64,000 bases of DNA from Streptomyces hyderabadensis (GTDB lineage Bacteria > Actinomycetota > Actinomycetes > Streptomycetales > Streptomycetaceae): positions 62,001 through 126,000 of the forward strand of contig NZ_JAIOJZ010000001.1 of assembly GCF_020404845.1 (NCBI RefSeq), in the 5' to 3' direction. Shown piece by piece: positions 1 through 8,489 of the stretch; position 1 is the stretch's first letter; every line of letters begins with the position of its first letter. The notes under the pieces were generated by a model. It saw only the letters and a program-made list of their open reading frames with translations, ran no database searches and was not told where the DNA came from. A program made the translations under genes and the position numbers.

Positions 1-825
1 GAGCTGGTCTTCGAGCGGGGTCGCTGGCACGTCGAGTCGGTGAGGGCGTCGCTGCGCAACTCGAACGCGGTCGAGGACGACCCGCGGATCACGAAGCTGC
101 TGGCGGACGAGCACGCGAAGGTGGTGGCGTATGTCAACCAGGTGGTCGGCACCGCCACCGAGACGCTGACGACGGTCGAGGCGCGGTACAAGGACGCGCC
201 GATCATCGACCTGATCACCAAGGTGCAGGAGGACGTGGTCAAGGAGGCGCTGGCGGGCACGGAGTACGCCACGCTGCCGGTCCTGGCGCAGGCGTCGCCG
301 TTCTCGCGGACTTCGGAGATCCCGGCCGGCGATGTGACGATCCGGGATCTGTCGAGCCTGTACGTGTACGACAACACGCTGGTGGCGAAGCTGCTGACGG
401 GCGCGCAGGTGCGGGCGTACCTGGAGTACTCGGCGGAGTACTACGTGCGGACGGCGGCCGGTGCGCCGGTGGACGTGGAGAAGCTGACCAACGCGAACGG
501 CCGTCCGGACTACAACTACGACTACGTGTCGGGGCTGACGTACGAGATCGACATCGCGCAGCCGGCCGGTTCGCGGATCAGGAACCTCGCCTTCGGCGGT
601 GCCCCGCTGGACGACGCGCAGCAGTTCGTGCTGGCGGTGAACAACTACCGGGCCAACGGCGGCGGCGCGTTCCCGCACGTGGCGTCGGCCAGGGAGCTGT
701 GGTCGGAGTCGACGGAGATCCGTACCCGGATCGCGGAGTGGGCGACGGCGAAGGGCGTGCTGGATCCGAAGGACTTCGCGTCCGTGGACTGGGCGCTGAC
801 CCGCGACGGCGAGCCGGTGTTCTGA
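1..825 (+). CDS. 5'-nucleotidase family protein, C-terminal part (truncated by window edge)
   Basis: This is the 3' end of a gene that enters from the left; the frame is open from base 1, so no start is visible. The roughly 274 residues match the C-terminal substrate-binding domain of secreted 5'-nucleotidase / 2',3'-cyclic phosphodiesterase enzymes, which dephosphorylate nucleotides outside the cell. What I see is the family hallmark VNNYRANGGGAF near the end, and the FSRTSEIPAGDVTIRDL stretch with the following VYDNTLV segment typical of this domain. The N-terminal metallophosphatase domain with its metal ligands lies outside the window, so catalytic competence cannot be judged. The gene converges on the hydroxylase gene that follows, with only about 20 bases between the stops. 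Confidence 0.88.
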   Translation, partial: ELVFERGRWHVESVRASLRNSNAVEDDPRITKLLADEHAKVVAYVNQVVGTATETLTTVEARYKDAPIIDLITKVQEDVVKEALAGTEYATLPVLAQASPFSRTSEIPAGDVTIRDLSSLYVYDNTLVAKLLTGAQVRAYLEYSAEYYVRTAAGAPVDVEKLTNANGRPDYNYDYVSGLTYEIDIAQPAGSRIRNLAFGGAPLDDAQQFVLAVNNYRANGGGAFPHVASARELWSESTEIRTRIAEWATAKGVLDPKDFASVDWALTRDGEPVF

Positions 826-846
826 TCGGGGGCATCGGGGGCGGCC

Positions 847-2259
847 TCAGATTCCGTCCGCCAGGGGGGTGAGTTCCCGGTGGTGGCGCGCTGACGGGAT
901 CTGGGGCCGGCCGCCTTCCAGGCCGAAGGTGGTGAAGGCGGTGCGGGCGGGCAGCGGGTAGGGCTCGCGTCCGGTGAGGTCGTTGAGGATGGTGGCGCTG
1001 CGCCAGGCGGCGAGGCCGAGGTCGGGTGTGCCGACGCCGTGGGTGTGCGTCTCGGCGTTCTGGACGTAGACGGCGCCGGTGACGGACGGGTCGAGGACGA
1101 GGCGGTGGCGGTCGTCGACGCGGGGGCGTTCGCGGCTGTCGCGCCGCATGTAGGGGTCGAGACCGGCGAGGAGGCGGCCGAGGGGGCGTTCGCGGTGGCC
1201 GGTGGCGAGGACGACGGCGTCGGTGGTGAGGCGGGAGCGGGTCTTCTGCTGTTCGTGTTCCAGGTGGAGTTCGACCTGGGTGGCGGCGATGCGTCCGGCG
1301 GTGCGGACGTGGACGCCGGGGGTGAGGGTGGTGTCGGGCCAGCCGCCGTCGAGGGTGCGCCGGTACAGCTCGTCGTGGATGGCGGCGGTGGTGTCGGCGT
1401 CGATGCCTTTGTGGAGTTGCCACTGGGCGGCGACGAGGCGGTCGCGGACCGGTTCGGCCAGGCCGTGGAAGTAGCGGGTGTAGTCGGGGGTGAAGTGCTC
1501 CAGGCCGAGCTTGGAGTACTCCATGGGTGCGAGGGCTTGGGTGCGGCCGAGCCAGTGCAGCCGTTCGCGGCCTGCGGGGCGGTGGCGGAGCAGGTCCAGG
1601 AAGATTTCCGCGCCGGACTGTCCGGTGCCGATGACGGTGATGTGTCCGGCGGCCAGGAGTGTGTCGCGGTGGCGGAGGTAGTCGGCGGCGTGGACGACGG
1701 GGACGGTGGGGTCCTCGGCGAGGGGTCTGAGCGGGTCGGGGACGTGCGGTTGGGTGCCGATGCCGAGGACGACGTTCCTGGTGTAGGTCCGGCCGAGCGC
1801 TTCGGCCTCTCCGTCGGTGTCCAGCTGGGTGTAGTCGACCTCGAAGAGGTCGCGTTCGGGGTTCCAGCGCACGGCGTCGACCTGGTGGTGGAAGCGGAGC
1901 GCGGGCAGGTTCTCGGCGACCCAGCGGCAGTAGGCGTCGTATTCGGCGCGTTCGATGTGGAAGCGTTCGGCGAAGTAGAAGGGGAAGAGGCGTTCTCTGG
2001 CCCTGAGGTGGTTGAGGAAGGTCCAGGGGCTGGCGGGGTCGACGAGGGTGACGAGGTCGGCGAGGAAGGGCACCTGGACGCGTGCGCCGTCGATGAGCAG
2101 GCCGGGGTGCCAGCGGAAGTCGGGGCGCTGTTCGTAGAAGACGGCGTCGAGGCCGGTGAGGGGGTCGGCGAGGGCGGCCAGGGAGAGGTTGAAGGGGCCG
2201 ATGCCGACGCCGACGAGGTCGCGGGGGGTGTCGGGGGTGTGGTGTGCCGGGGTGTTCAT
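847..2259 (-). CDS. Lysine/ornithine/diamine N-monooxygenase (IucD/SidA/DesB family)
   Basis: Predicted FAD- and NADPH-dependent N-hydroxylase of 470 residues that would add a hydroxyl group to the terminal amine of a diamine or of lysine/ornithine, the first step towards hydroxamate siderophores. Seen: an N-terminal FAD site (GIGPFNLSLA, near residue 19), a second nucleotide-binding loop for NADPH (GTGQSGAEIFLDLL, about residue 210) and the late ATGH motif of the family. Its ATG overlaps the stop of the upstream PLP decarboxylase gene as ATGA, so the two are translationally coupled and probably act in sequence, as DesA and DesB do in desferrioxamine synthesis (cadaverine to N-hydroxycadaverine). 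No acyltransferase (DesC) or NIS synthetase (DesD) gene follows. The substrate is therefore inferred, not shown; the family assignment is solid. Confidence 0.87.
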   Translation of the reverse strand: MNTPAHHTPDTPRDLVGVGIGPFNLSLAALADPLTGLDAVFYEQRPDFRWHPGLLIDGARVQVPFLADLVTLVDPASPWTFLNHLRARERLFPFYFAERFHIERAEYDAYCRWVAENLPALRFHHQVDAVRWNPERDLFEVDYTQLDTDGEAEALGRTYTRNVVLGIGTQPHVPDPLRPLAEDPTVPVVHAADYLRHRDTLLAAGHITVIGTGQSGAEIFLDLLRHRPAGRERLHWLGRTQALAPMEYSKLGLEHFTPDYTRYFHGLAEPVRDRLVAAQWQLHKGIDADTTAAIHDELYRRTLDGGWPDTTLTPGVHVRTAGRIAATQVELHLEHEQQKTRSRLTTDAVVLATGHRERPLGRLLAGLDPYMRRDSRERPRVDDRHRLVLDPSVTGAVYVQNAETHTHGVGTPDLGLAAWRSATILNDLTGREPYPLPARTAFTTFGLEGGRPQIPSARHHRELTPLADGI

Positions 2260-3614
2260 CGCGGGACGTGTCCTTCCACGAGGGTCAGGAGTGCGGCGAG
2301 GTCGTCGGGGCGGGTGTGGGGGTTGAGGAGGGTCGCCTTGAGCCAGAGCCGGCCGTCGGCGCGGGCCCGGCCGAGGACGGCGCGGCCGGTGCTGAGCAGC
2401 GTCCGGCGGGCGGCGGCGACGTGGTCGTCCGTCGCGCGCGCGGGCCGGAACAGGACCGTGCTGATGGTGGGCGGGGCGTGCAGTTCGAAGCCGGGGTGGG
2501 TCTCGACCAGGTCGGCGAACTCTGCGGCGAGGGTGCAGACGGCGTCGGCGAGGGCGCCCAGTCCGGTGCGGCCCAGGGTCTTGAGGGTGACGGCGGTCTT
2601 CAGGATGTCGGGGCGGCGGCTGGTGCGCGGGGAGCGTCCGAGGAGGTCGGGGAGTCCGGCGTCGGTGTCGTCGTCGGCGTTGAGGTAGTCGGCGCGGTGG
2701 TGCAGGGCGGTCAGGTCGTCGGTGTCGGTGACGGTGAGGAGCCCGGCGGGGATCGGCTGCCAGCCGAGCTTGTGCAGGTCCAGGGCGACGGTGTCGGCGG
2801 CTTCCAGTCCCGCCAGCCGGGCCCGGTGCCGTTCGCTGAACAGGAGGCCCGCTCCGTAGGCGGCGTCGATGTGGAGGCGGGCGCCGTGGGCGGCGCAGCG
2901 GTCGGCGATCTCGGGCAGCGGGTCGATGAGCCCGGCGTCGGTGGTGCCCGCGGTGGCGGCGACCAGGTGCGGTCCGGGGATCTGGGTGAGGGCTTCGTCG
3001 AGGGCGGCGGGGTCGAGGGTGCCGGCGGGGGCGGGGACGACGACGGGTTCGGGCAGGCCGAGCAGCCAGGCGGCGCGGGGCAGCGAGTGGTGGGCGCCCG
3101 CGCCGTGGACCAGTCTGAGGCCGGCGCCGTGTGTCTCGCGGGCGAGCAGGACGGCGAGCTGGTTGGATTCGGTGCCGCCGGTGGTGACGACGGCGTCGGT
3201 GGCGCCGGTCTCGCGGGCGAGGGTGCGGGTGACGAGGGCTTCCAGGGCGGAGGCGGCGGGTGCCTGGTCCCAGGAGTCGAGGGAGGGGTTGAGGACGCTC
3301 GCGGCGAGGTCGGCGGCGGCCGCGACGGCGAGCGGCGGGGTGTGCAGGTGGGCGGCGCACAGGGGGTGGGCGGGGTCGGCGGCGCCTTCGGCGAGCGCGG
3401 TGACCAGGACGCGCAGCGCCTCGGGGTCGCCGCGCTCGGGCAGGAGGTCGCCGGCCGCTTCGGCCATCCGGGCGGCGACGGCACCGGGGCCGCCGGCGGG
3501 CAGCGGGCCGCCGCGTCGGGCGGTGCCGGCGTGCAGGGCGTCGAGCACGGTGTCGAGCAGGGGCCGCAGGGCGTCGGTGCCGTGCGGGCCCGAGGCGAGG
3601 GGCGGCATGCCCAT
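2256..3614 (-). CDS. PLP-dependent group II decarboxylase (DesA/lysine or aromatic amino acid decarboxylase-like)
   Basis: Predicted pyridoxal-phosphate decarboxylase of 452 residues, fold type I group II (the family of DesA, DABA decarboxylase and aromatic amino acid decarboxylases). Seen: the TTGGTESNQLA phosphate-binding segment, HIDAAYG with the cofactor-binding Asp, and DLHKLGWQPIPAG with the Schiff-base lysine at about residue 282. I chose the ATG at 3614 because AAGGA sits six bases upstream of it; a GTG at 3656 would add 14 residues but has no comparable ribosome-binding site. It is coupled by an ATGA overlap to the N-hydroxylase gene, which suggests that the amine it makes is the hydroxylase substrate, most simply lysine to cadaverine or ornithine to putrescine. 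That substrate is inference. I see no DmdR/IdeR-type iron box between this gene and pepN. Confidence 0.85.
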   Translation of the reverse strand: MGMPPLASGPHGTDALRPLLDTVLDALHAGTARRGGPLPAGGPGAVAARMAEAAGDLLPERGDPEALRVLVTALAEGAADPAHPLCAAHLHTPPLAVAAAADLAASVLNPSLDSWDQAPAASALEALVTRTLARETGATDAVVTTGGTESNQLAVLLARETHGAGLRLVHGAGAHHSLPRAAWLLGLPEPVVVPAPAGTLDPAALDEALTQIPGPHLVAATAGTTDAGLIDPLPEIADRCAAHGARLHIDAAYGAGLLFSERHRARLAGLEAADTVALDLHKLGWQPIPAGLLTVTDTDDLTALHHRADYLNADDDTDAGLPDLLGRSPRTSRRPDILKTAVTLKTLGRTGLGALADAVCTLAAEFADLVETHPGFELHAPPTISTVLFRPARATDDHVAAARRTLLSTGRAVLGRARADGRLWLKATLLNPHTRPDDLAALLTLVEGHVPR

Positions 3615-3733
3615 GAGCTGTCCTTGGGGCACGGGGGCTGGGGTTCCAGCTTCCACGCGCAGGGGCGGGTTCGCCCGGACAGCTCAGTGATCACAACCCG
3701 AAAGGGGGATCCCGGCGGCCGTCGGCCGGGGAA

Positions 3734-3772
3734 CGCGGCCGGTCTTCCCGCCTCGGGGGCGGACCGGCCGCG
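3734..3772 (-). terminator. Hairpin terminator downstream of pepN
   Basis: Perfect 11-bp inverted repeat (CGCGGCCGGTC at 3734-3744 and its complement at 3762-3772, 17-base loop), starting ten bases after the pepN stop. It also insulates the decarboxylase gene that follows in the same direction. As usual in Streptomyces there is no obvious U tract. Confidence 0.6.
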
Positions 3773-3781
3773 TCGGGTGGG

Positions 3782-6280
3782 TCAGGCCGTGCCCGCCTCC
3801 CGTACCCGCAGGGCGCGTGCCAGGTCGTCGAGCTGGTCGGTGAGCTTGCGGCGCAGGGCGGGGATCGGGTCGGCGTCGGTGAGGCACTCCTGGCCGAGCC
3901 GGAGGGTGTCGGCGTCGACGGCGTGGGCGGGGAAGGCCCAGCGTCCGGCGGCGTCGGCGATGGCGGGGCCGCGGCGGGCGGCGAGCGCGACGGCCTCGGT
4001 GTAGTAGCGCGGGACGTACTCGCGTACGAGGTCGGCCTGTTCGGGCTGCCAGAAGCCCTGGGCGGTGGCGGTGAACAGGTAGTTGGAGAGGTCGTCGGTG
4101 GCGAACATGGTGTCCCAGGCGCGGGACTTGGCCGCGGCGTCGGGCAGTGCGGCGCGGCAGCGGGCGGCGCCCTCCTGGCCGGTGGCGCTGGGGTCGTTCG
4201 CCAGTTCGGCGGCGATGGCGTCCTCGTCGGTGGCGCCGAGCACGGCGAGCCGGTTGAGGATGCGCCAGCGCAGCTCGGGGTCGAGTTCGGGGCCGCCGGG
4301 CACGGTGCCGTCGGCGAGCCAGGCGGCGATGGTGTCGGGGTGGGCGGCCGTCGCGATGCGGTGGCGTACGGCGATCAGGCGCAGCCCGGGGTGGTCGCCG
4401 TCCTCGGTGCGGCGGATGAGGTCGCGGCACAGCTCGGCGAGGGTGCTCAGCGCGGCGGGCCGCTGCTGGGGGGTGACGTAGCGGTCGGCGACCTGTCCGG
4501 AGGCGAAGGCGAGGACGCCGTCGACGAGCGCGAGGTCGGTCTCGTGGGGGAGGTGGGCGCGGGCGATGTCGAGGTAGGTGGTGGCGGGGAGGTCGCCGTC
4601 GCGGACGGCGTCGCGCAGGGCGTTCCAGACGACGGCCCGGGTGAGCGGGTCGGGCAGGCCGGACAGGCTCGTGCGCAGGGTGCGGAAGGAGTCGTCGTCG
4701 AAGCGGATCTTGGCGTAGCTCAGGTCGCCGTCGTTGAGCACGACGAGGGCGGGGAGCTTGCCGATGGGCCGGGGTTCGGCCTGGGGGACGTCGATGTCGA
4801 GGCGTTCGCGGGGGGTGAGGCGGCCTTCCTCGCCCGGGTCCTGGTCGTAGAGGCCGACGGCGATGCGGTGGGGGCGCTCGCCGGTGCGGTGGACGGTGAG
4901 GGCGCGGCTGCCGTTGTCGCCGGTGACGCTCGCGGTGAGGGTGTCGACGCCGGTGGTGCGCAGCCAGGCGTCGGCCCAGGCGTGGACGTCGCGGTCGGTG
5001 GCGGCGGCCAGGGAGTCGATGAAGTCGGCGAGGGAGGCGTTGGCGAACTTGTGCCGCTCGAAGTGGATGTTGATGCCGGCCAGGAAGTCCTTCTCGCCGA
5101 GCCAGGCGACGAGCTGGCGCAGGGCGGAGGCGCCCTTGGCGTAGGAGATGCCGTCGAAGTTGAGGAGGGCGGAGGCGGTGTCGCGGACGTCCTCGGGGGC
5201 GACGGGGTGGGTGGAGGGGCGCTGGTCGGCGTCGTAGCCCCAGGCCTTGCGGGTGACGCCGAAGTCGGTCCAGGTGTCGGTGAAGCGGGTGGCTTCGGCG
5301 GTGGTCTGGTAGCCCATGTACTCGGCGAAGGACTCGTTCAGCCAGATGTCGTCCCACCAGCGCAGGGTGACGAGGTCGCCGAACCACATGTGGGCCATCT
5401 CGTGGGCGATGACCATGGCGCGGGTCTGCCGCTGGGTGTCGGTGACGGCGGACCGGAAGACGAATTCGTCGCGGAAGGTGACCAGGCCGGGGTTCTCCAT
5501 GGCGCCGGCGTTGAACTCGGGGACGAAGGCCTGGTCGTAGGAGTCGAAGGGGTAGGGCTCGTCGAACTTCTCGTGGTAGCGGTCGAAGCAGGCGCGGGTG
5601 ACCTCGAAGAGTTCGTCGGCGTCGGTGTCCAGGTGCGGGGCGAGCGAGCGGCGGCAGTGGATGCCGAAGGGCAGGCCGCGGTGTTCGGTGCGCACGGAGT
5701 GCCAGGGGCCGGCGGCGACGGCGACGAGGTAGGTGGAGATCCGCGGGGTGGTGGCGGCCTTCCAGCGGCCGTCGCCGGTGTCCTCGGTGACGCCGTTGGC
5801 GAGGACGGTCCAGCCCTCGGGGGCGGTCACGGTGAGGTCGAAGACGGCCTTGAGGTCGGGCTGGTCGAAGGCGGCGTAGACCCGCTGGACGTCGTCGAGG
5901 AAGAGCTGGGTGTAGACGTAGGTCTCGCCGTCGGCGGGGTCGGTGAAGCGGTGCATGCCCTCGCCGGTGCGGGAGTAGCGCATGGCGGCTTCGACGCGCA
6001 GTTCGTGCTCGCCGGGGGCGAGGTCCTTCAGCGCCAGCCGGTTCTCGTCGAGGGCGGTGGGGTCCAGGGGCTGTCCGTCCAGGGTGACGGAGCGCAGTTG
6101 TGCGGGCTTGACCTCGACGAAGGTGTCCGCGCTGCCCTGGTCGCCGCGGACGGTGAACCGGATGGCGGTGCGGGAGTCGAAGGTCTCGTCCCCACGGGTC
6201 AGATCGAGGTCGATCGCGTAGTGGTGGACGTCGAGGAGCCGGGCACGGGTCTGCGCTTCGTCGCGCGTCAGTACGGACAT
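3782..6280 (-). CDS. pepN: Aminopeptidase N (M1 family zinc metallopeptidase)
   Basis: Cytoplasmic zinc aminopeptidase that removes N-terminal residues from peptides during protein turnover. Seen: the exopeptidase motif GAMENPGLVTF, the zinc site HEMAHMWFGD with H293, E294 and H297, and the third ligand E316 in WLNESFAEYMGY. The protein is about 832 residues, the usual size for Streptomyces PepN. I start at the ATG at 6280 (MSVLTRDEAQ); an ATG nine bases earlier at 6289 is an equal alternative, while open frame further upstream runs through a strong hairpin and is unlikely to be coding. The conserved N-terminal domain (ARLLDVHHYAIDLDL) begins right after the chosen start. The gene is probably monocistronic, bounded by hairpins at both ends. 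Confidence 0.96.
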   Translation of the reverse strand: MSVLTRDEAQTRARLLDVHHYAIDLDLTRGDETFDSRTAIRFTVRGDQGSADTFVEVKPAQLRSVTLDGQPLDPTALDENRLALKDLAPGEHELRVEAAMRYSRTGEGMHRFTDPADGETYVYTQLFLDDVQRVYAAFDQPDLKAVFDLTVTAPEGWTVLANGVTEDTGDGRWKAATTPRISTYLVAVAAGPWHSVRTEHRGLPFGIHCRRSLAPHLDTDADELFEVTRACFDRYHEKFDEPYPFDSYDQAFVPEFNAGAMENPGLVTFRDEFVFRSAVTDTQRQTRAMVIAHEMAHMWFGDLVTLRWWDDIWLNESFAEYMGYQTTAEATRFTDTWTDFGVTRKAWGYDADQRPSTHPVAPEDVRDTASALLNFDGISYAKGASALRQLVAWLGEKDFLAGINIHFERHKFANASLADFIDSLAAATDRDVHAWADAWLRTTGVDTLTASVTGDNGSRALTVHRTGERPHRIAVGLYDQDPGEEGRLTPRERLDIDVPQAEPRPIGKLPALVVLNDGDLSYAKIRFDDDSFRTLRTSLSGLPDPLTRAVVWNALRDAVRDGDLPATTYLDIARAHLPHETDLALVDGVLAFASGQVADRYVTPQQRPAALSTLAELCRDLIRRTEDGDHPGLRLIAVRHRIATAAHPDTIAAWLADGTVPGGPELDPELRWRILNRLAVLGATDEDAIAAELANDPSATGQEGAARCRAALPDAAAKSRAWDTMFATDDLSNYLFTATAQGFWQPEQADLVREYVPRYYTEAVALAARRGPAIADAAGRWAFPAHAVDADTLRLGQECLTDADPIPALRRKLTDQLDDLARALRVREAGTA

Positions 6281-6375
6281 GCACGACATGCTGCCTGATG
6301 CGGTGGGCAGGGCACAGAGGCGGTTCGGTACGTGCGGTATGTCCGCTCCGTCGCGGCGGTCGCCGGGCTCCCCCG

Positions 6376-6405
6376 GCGTGCGCCCCCGTGGGCGGGGGCG
6401 CACGC
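6376..6405 (-). terminator. Hairpin terminator of the chorismate mutase gene
   Basis: Perfect 12-bp inverted repeat (GCGTGCGCCCCC at 6376-6387, complement at 6394-6405, six-base loop) only five bases beyond the chorismate mutase stop and about 95 bases ahead of the pepN start, so it separates the two leftward genes. Confidence 0.65.
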
Positions 6406-6409
6406 GGTG

Positions 6410-6760
6410 TCAGTCGGCGGCCGGCGCCGCGCCGCCGCCGTTGCTCTCGGCGATGCGTTCGTGGTGGTGGATCACCTCGGCGACGATGAAGTTGAGGAAC
6501 TTCTCGGCGAACGCCGGGTCCAGCTTGGCGCTTTCGGCGAGGGCGCGCAGCCGGGCGATCTGCCGGGCCTCGCGGTCGGGGTCGGCGGGCGGCAGCCGGT
6601 GGCGGGCCTTGAGGTGGCCGACCTGCTGGGTGCACTTGAAGCGCTCGGCGAGCATGTGGACGACGGCCGCGTCGATGTTGTCGATGCTGTCCCGCAGCCG
6701 GGCCAGCTCCTCGCGGGCGGCGGGTTCGACGGCACCGGTACCGGTGTTGCTGGTGGTCAT
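6410..6760 (-). CDS. Chorismate mutase (AroQ type)
   Basis: Small all-helical enzyme of 116 residues that converts chorismate to prephenate, the branch point to phenylalanine and tyrosine. Seen: the AroQ pattern LRDSIDNIDAAVVHMLAERF, with the first arginine on helix 1, then VGHLKARHRLPPADPDREA, and FLNFIVAEVIHHHERI on helix 3. There is no signal peptide, so it should act in the cytosol, unlike the secreted AroQ-gamma enzymes, and there is no fused dehydratase or DAHP synthase domain. The start ATG (MTTSNTGTG) leaves a short flexible leader ahead of the first helix. It stands alone, with a hairpin downstream. It competes for chorismate with anthranilate synthase, encoded at 32854-34362. Confidence 0.92.
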   Translation of the reverse strand: MTTSNTGTGAVEPAAREELARLRDSIDNIDAAVVHMLAERFKCTQQVGHLKARHRLPPADPDREARQIARLRALAESAKLDPAFAEKFLNFIVAEVIHHHERIAESNGGGAAPAAD

Positions 6761-6913
6761 GGGCGCACACCCTACGGGCGCCGGCCCGGCTGTCGCAGAC
6801 CCGTCTCAGGCGCTGAACGCCGTACGGTCCCGTGCGGCTCCACCGTCCTGGTGCGGCTCCTACAGTGGAGAGCAGGACTCAGGGAGCAGGTTCAGGCGTC
6901 TTGGGGGTAGGGC

Positions 6914-7810
6914 GTGGCGAACGGCGGACCGGTCGAGCACGGGTTCCCGCATCTGGAGACGGTGCGGGAGGCGGTCACGGCGCTGTACCGGCGGCTGTCG
7001 TACGACACCGTCCGGACCTTCTCGGCGAGTGTGGCCCCGGTGGACGTGGCGTTCTGCGACACGGACGACCTGTACCTGGGCACGCAGCGGGTGGCGCACG
7101 AGCTGGTGCGGCACTACCGGCTGCCCGACGCCCGCATGATCGTCTCCTTCCGCGAGATGACCCATGCGGCGAACGTGGAACTCACGGCGGGCCCGGAGTA
7201 CTTCATCGAGCTGAACGACCGCTTCCGCACGCATCGCCGGGACATCGGCGCGGCCCTCGCGCACGAGGTGATGCACGTGTACCTGCACCGCCTGGACCTG
7301 TCGTTCCCCTCCACCCGGGACAACGAGATCCTCACCGACACGGCGACGACGTACCTGGGGGCCGGCTGGCTGCTGCTCGACGCCTACCGGGAGGACGCGG
7401 CGTCCTCGCAGAAGCTGGGGTATCTGACGCCGGAGGAGTTCGGTTACGTGCTGGCCAAGCGGGCGCTGCTGTTCGGCGAGGACCCGTCGGTGTGGTTCAC
7501 CAGTCCGCAGGCCTACACGGCGTACGGCAAGGGTCTGGCGCGGGCCCGCCGGGACGAGCAGCAGCCGCCGCTGACCGGGGCGGGCTGGGCGGGCCGCCGC
7601 CGCTACGCCCGGGACCGCCGCCATGCGCAGGACCCGCACGCCGTCGGGGCGGCGGGCGGCGACCGGTACTCGTTCTCCGCGCAGCCGCCGGGGCAGCTGC
7701 GGGTGTCGTTCCCCTGCCCGACCTGCCACCAGCGGATCAGGGTGCCGGTGCGCGGGCGGGTCCGGGCGCGGTGCGGGCTGTGCCGGACGGTGCTGGAGTG
7801 CGACACGTGA
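6914..7810 (+). CDS. HExxH-motif protein with C-terminal zinc-ribbon-like tail, function unknown
   Basis: Unrecognised protein of 298 residues. What can be seen is a likely metalloprotease site, AALAHEVMHVYLHRLDL (HEVMH near residue 117), followed by an acidic segment DNEILTDTATTYLGAG that could supply a third ligand, as in minigluzincin or SprT-like enzymes. The last 35 residues hold two CxxC pairs (CPTCHQRI and CGLC), a probable zinc ribbon. No signal peptide or membrane segment is seen. The start is a GTG at 6914 preceded by GGGGGTAGGG. The SIMPL-domain gene follows on the same strand after 40 bases. That it is a peptidase is inferred from the motif alone. Confidence 0.8.
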   Translation: MANGGPVEHGFPHLETVREAVTALYRRLSYDTVRTFSASVAPVDVAFCDTDDLYLGTQRVAHELVRHYRLPDARMIVSFREMTHAANVELTAGPEYFIELNDRFRTHRRDIGAALAHEVMHVYLHRLDLSFPSTRDNEILTDTATTYLGAGWLLLDAYREDAASSQKLGYLTPEEFGYVLAKRALLFGEDPSVWFTSPQAYTAYGKGLARARRDEQQPPLTGAGWAGRRRYARDRRHAQDPHAVGAAGGDRYSFSAQPPGQLRVSFPCPTCHQRIRVPVRGRVRARCGLCRTVLECDT

Positions 7811-7850
7811 GCGGGCGCGCTGGGCGCGGGGGCGCTGCTTCAATTCCTCT

Positions 7851-8480
7851 ATGACACAGGCCATCGAAGAACCCTGGGGCATCAGCGTGTTCGGCTCGGG
7901 CACGGTGCGGGCCGAGCCGTCACTGGCGCGGCTGCGGCCGGCGGTGGACGTGCTGGCAGCGTCGCCGGAGCAGGCCTTCCAGCAGGCCGGTGAGGCGGTG
8001 GCCCGGCTGCGGGAGGTGCTGCGGCGGCACGGCGTGCCGGACGCCGCCGTCTCCGGCTCCCGGCTGGGCCTCAGCTCGGAGTACGGCGGGCACGGCGGTG
8101 ACCGGACGCTGCTCGGCTACCGCTGCCAGGCCTCGTACGCGGTGGAGACCGGGGCGCTGGACGGCCTGGAGCGGCTGGTCGCGGAGGTGGTCGACGCGGG
8201 GGCGCACCGGATCGACGGTGTGGAGTTCGACGTGCGCGACAAGGAGTCGCTGCTCGACGAGGCACGGCGCAGGGCGGTGGCCGCGGCCCGCCGCAAGGCG
8301 CAGGTGTACGCGGAGGCGGCGGACGCGCGGCTGGGTCCGGTGCTGCACATCCAGGACGTGGAGTCCGAGCCCGTCGCCGCGTTCCGTGCCGCCGCGGGCG
8401 GCGGCCCCTCCGGCGCGCTGGCTCCGGGGGCGGTGGAGGTGTCCGCACGGGTGGTGCTGGGCTTCTCCCTCAGGCACTGA
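7851..8480 (+). CDS. SIMPL domain-containing protein (DUF541)
   Basis: Protein of 209 residues belonging to the SIMPL (DUF541) family, whose members form beta-sheet/helix modules of uncertain biochemical role. Seen: the family opening ISVFGSGTVRAEPSLARL, the middle LVAEVVDAGAHRIDGVEFDV segment and the alanine/arginine-rich helix ARRRAVAAARRKAQVYAEAA. Unlike many SIMPL proteins it has no signal peptide from the chosen ATG at 7851. Open frame continues upstream, but it lies over the end of the preceding gene and has no family similarity. It ends ten bases before the stop of the convergent VWA-domain gene. Confidence 0.85.
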   Translation: MTQAIEEPWGISVFGSGTVRAEPSLARLRPAVDVLAASPEQAFQQAGEAVARLREVLRRHGVPDAAVSGSRLGLSSEYGGHGGDRTLLGYRCQASYAVETGALDGLERLVAEVVDAGAHRIDGVEFDVRDKESLLDEARRRAVAAARRKAQVYAEAADARLGPVLHIQDVESEPVAAFRAAAGGGPSGALAPGAVEVSARVVLGFSLRH

Positions 8481-8489
8481 CCGCCGGGT

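Noticed and set aside
3657..3733. Possible iron box ahead of the decarboxylase/hydroxylase pair
   Set aside because: I compared the interval with the TTAGGTTAGGCTAACCTAA pattern on both strands and found no convincing match.
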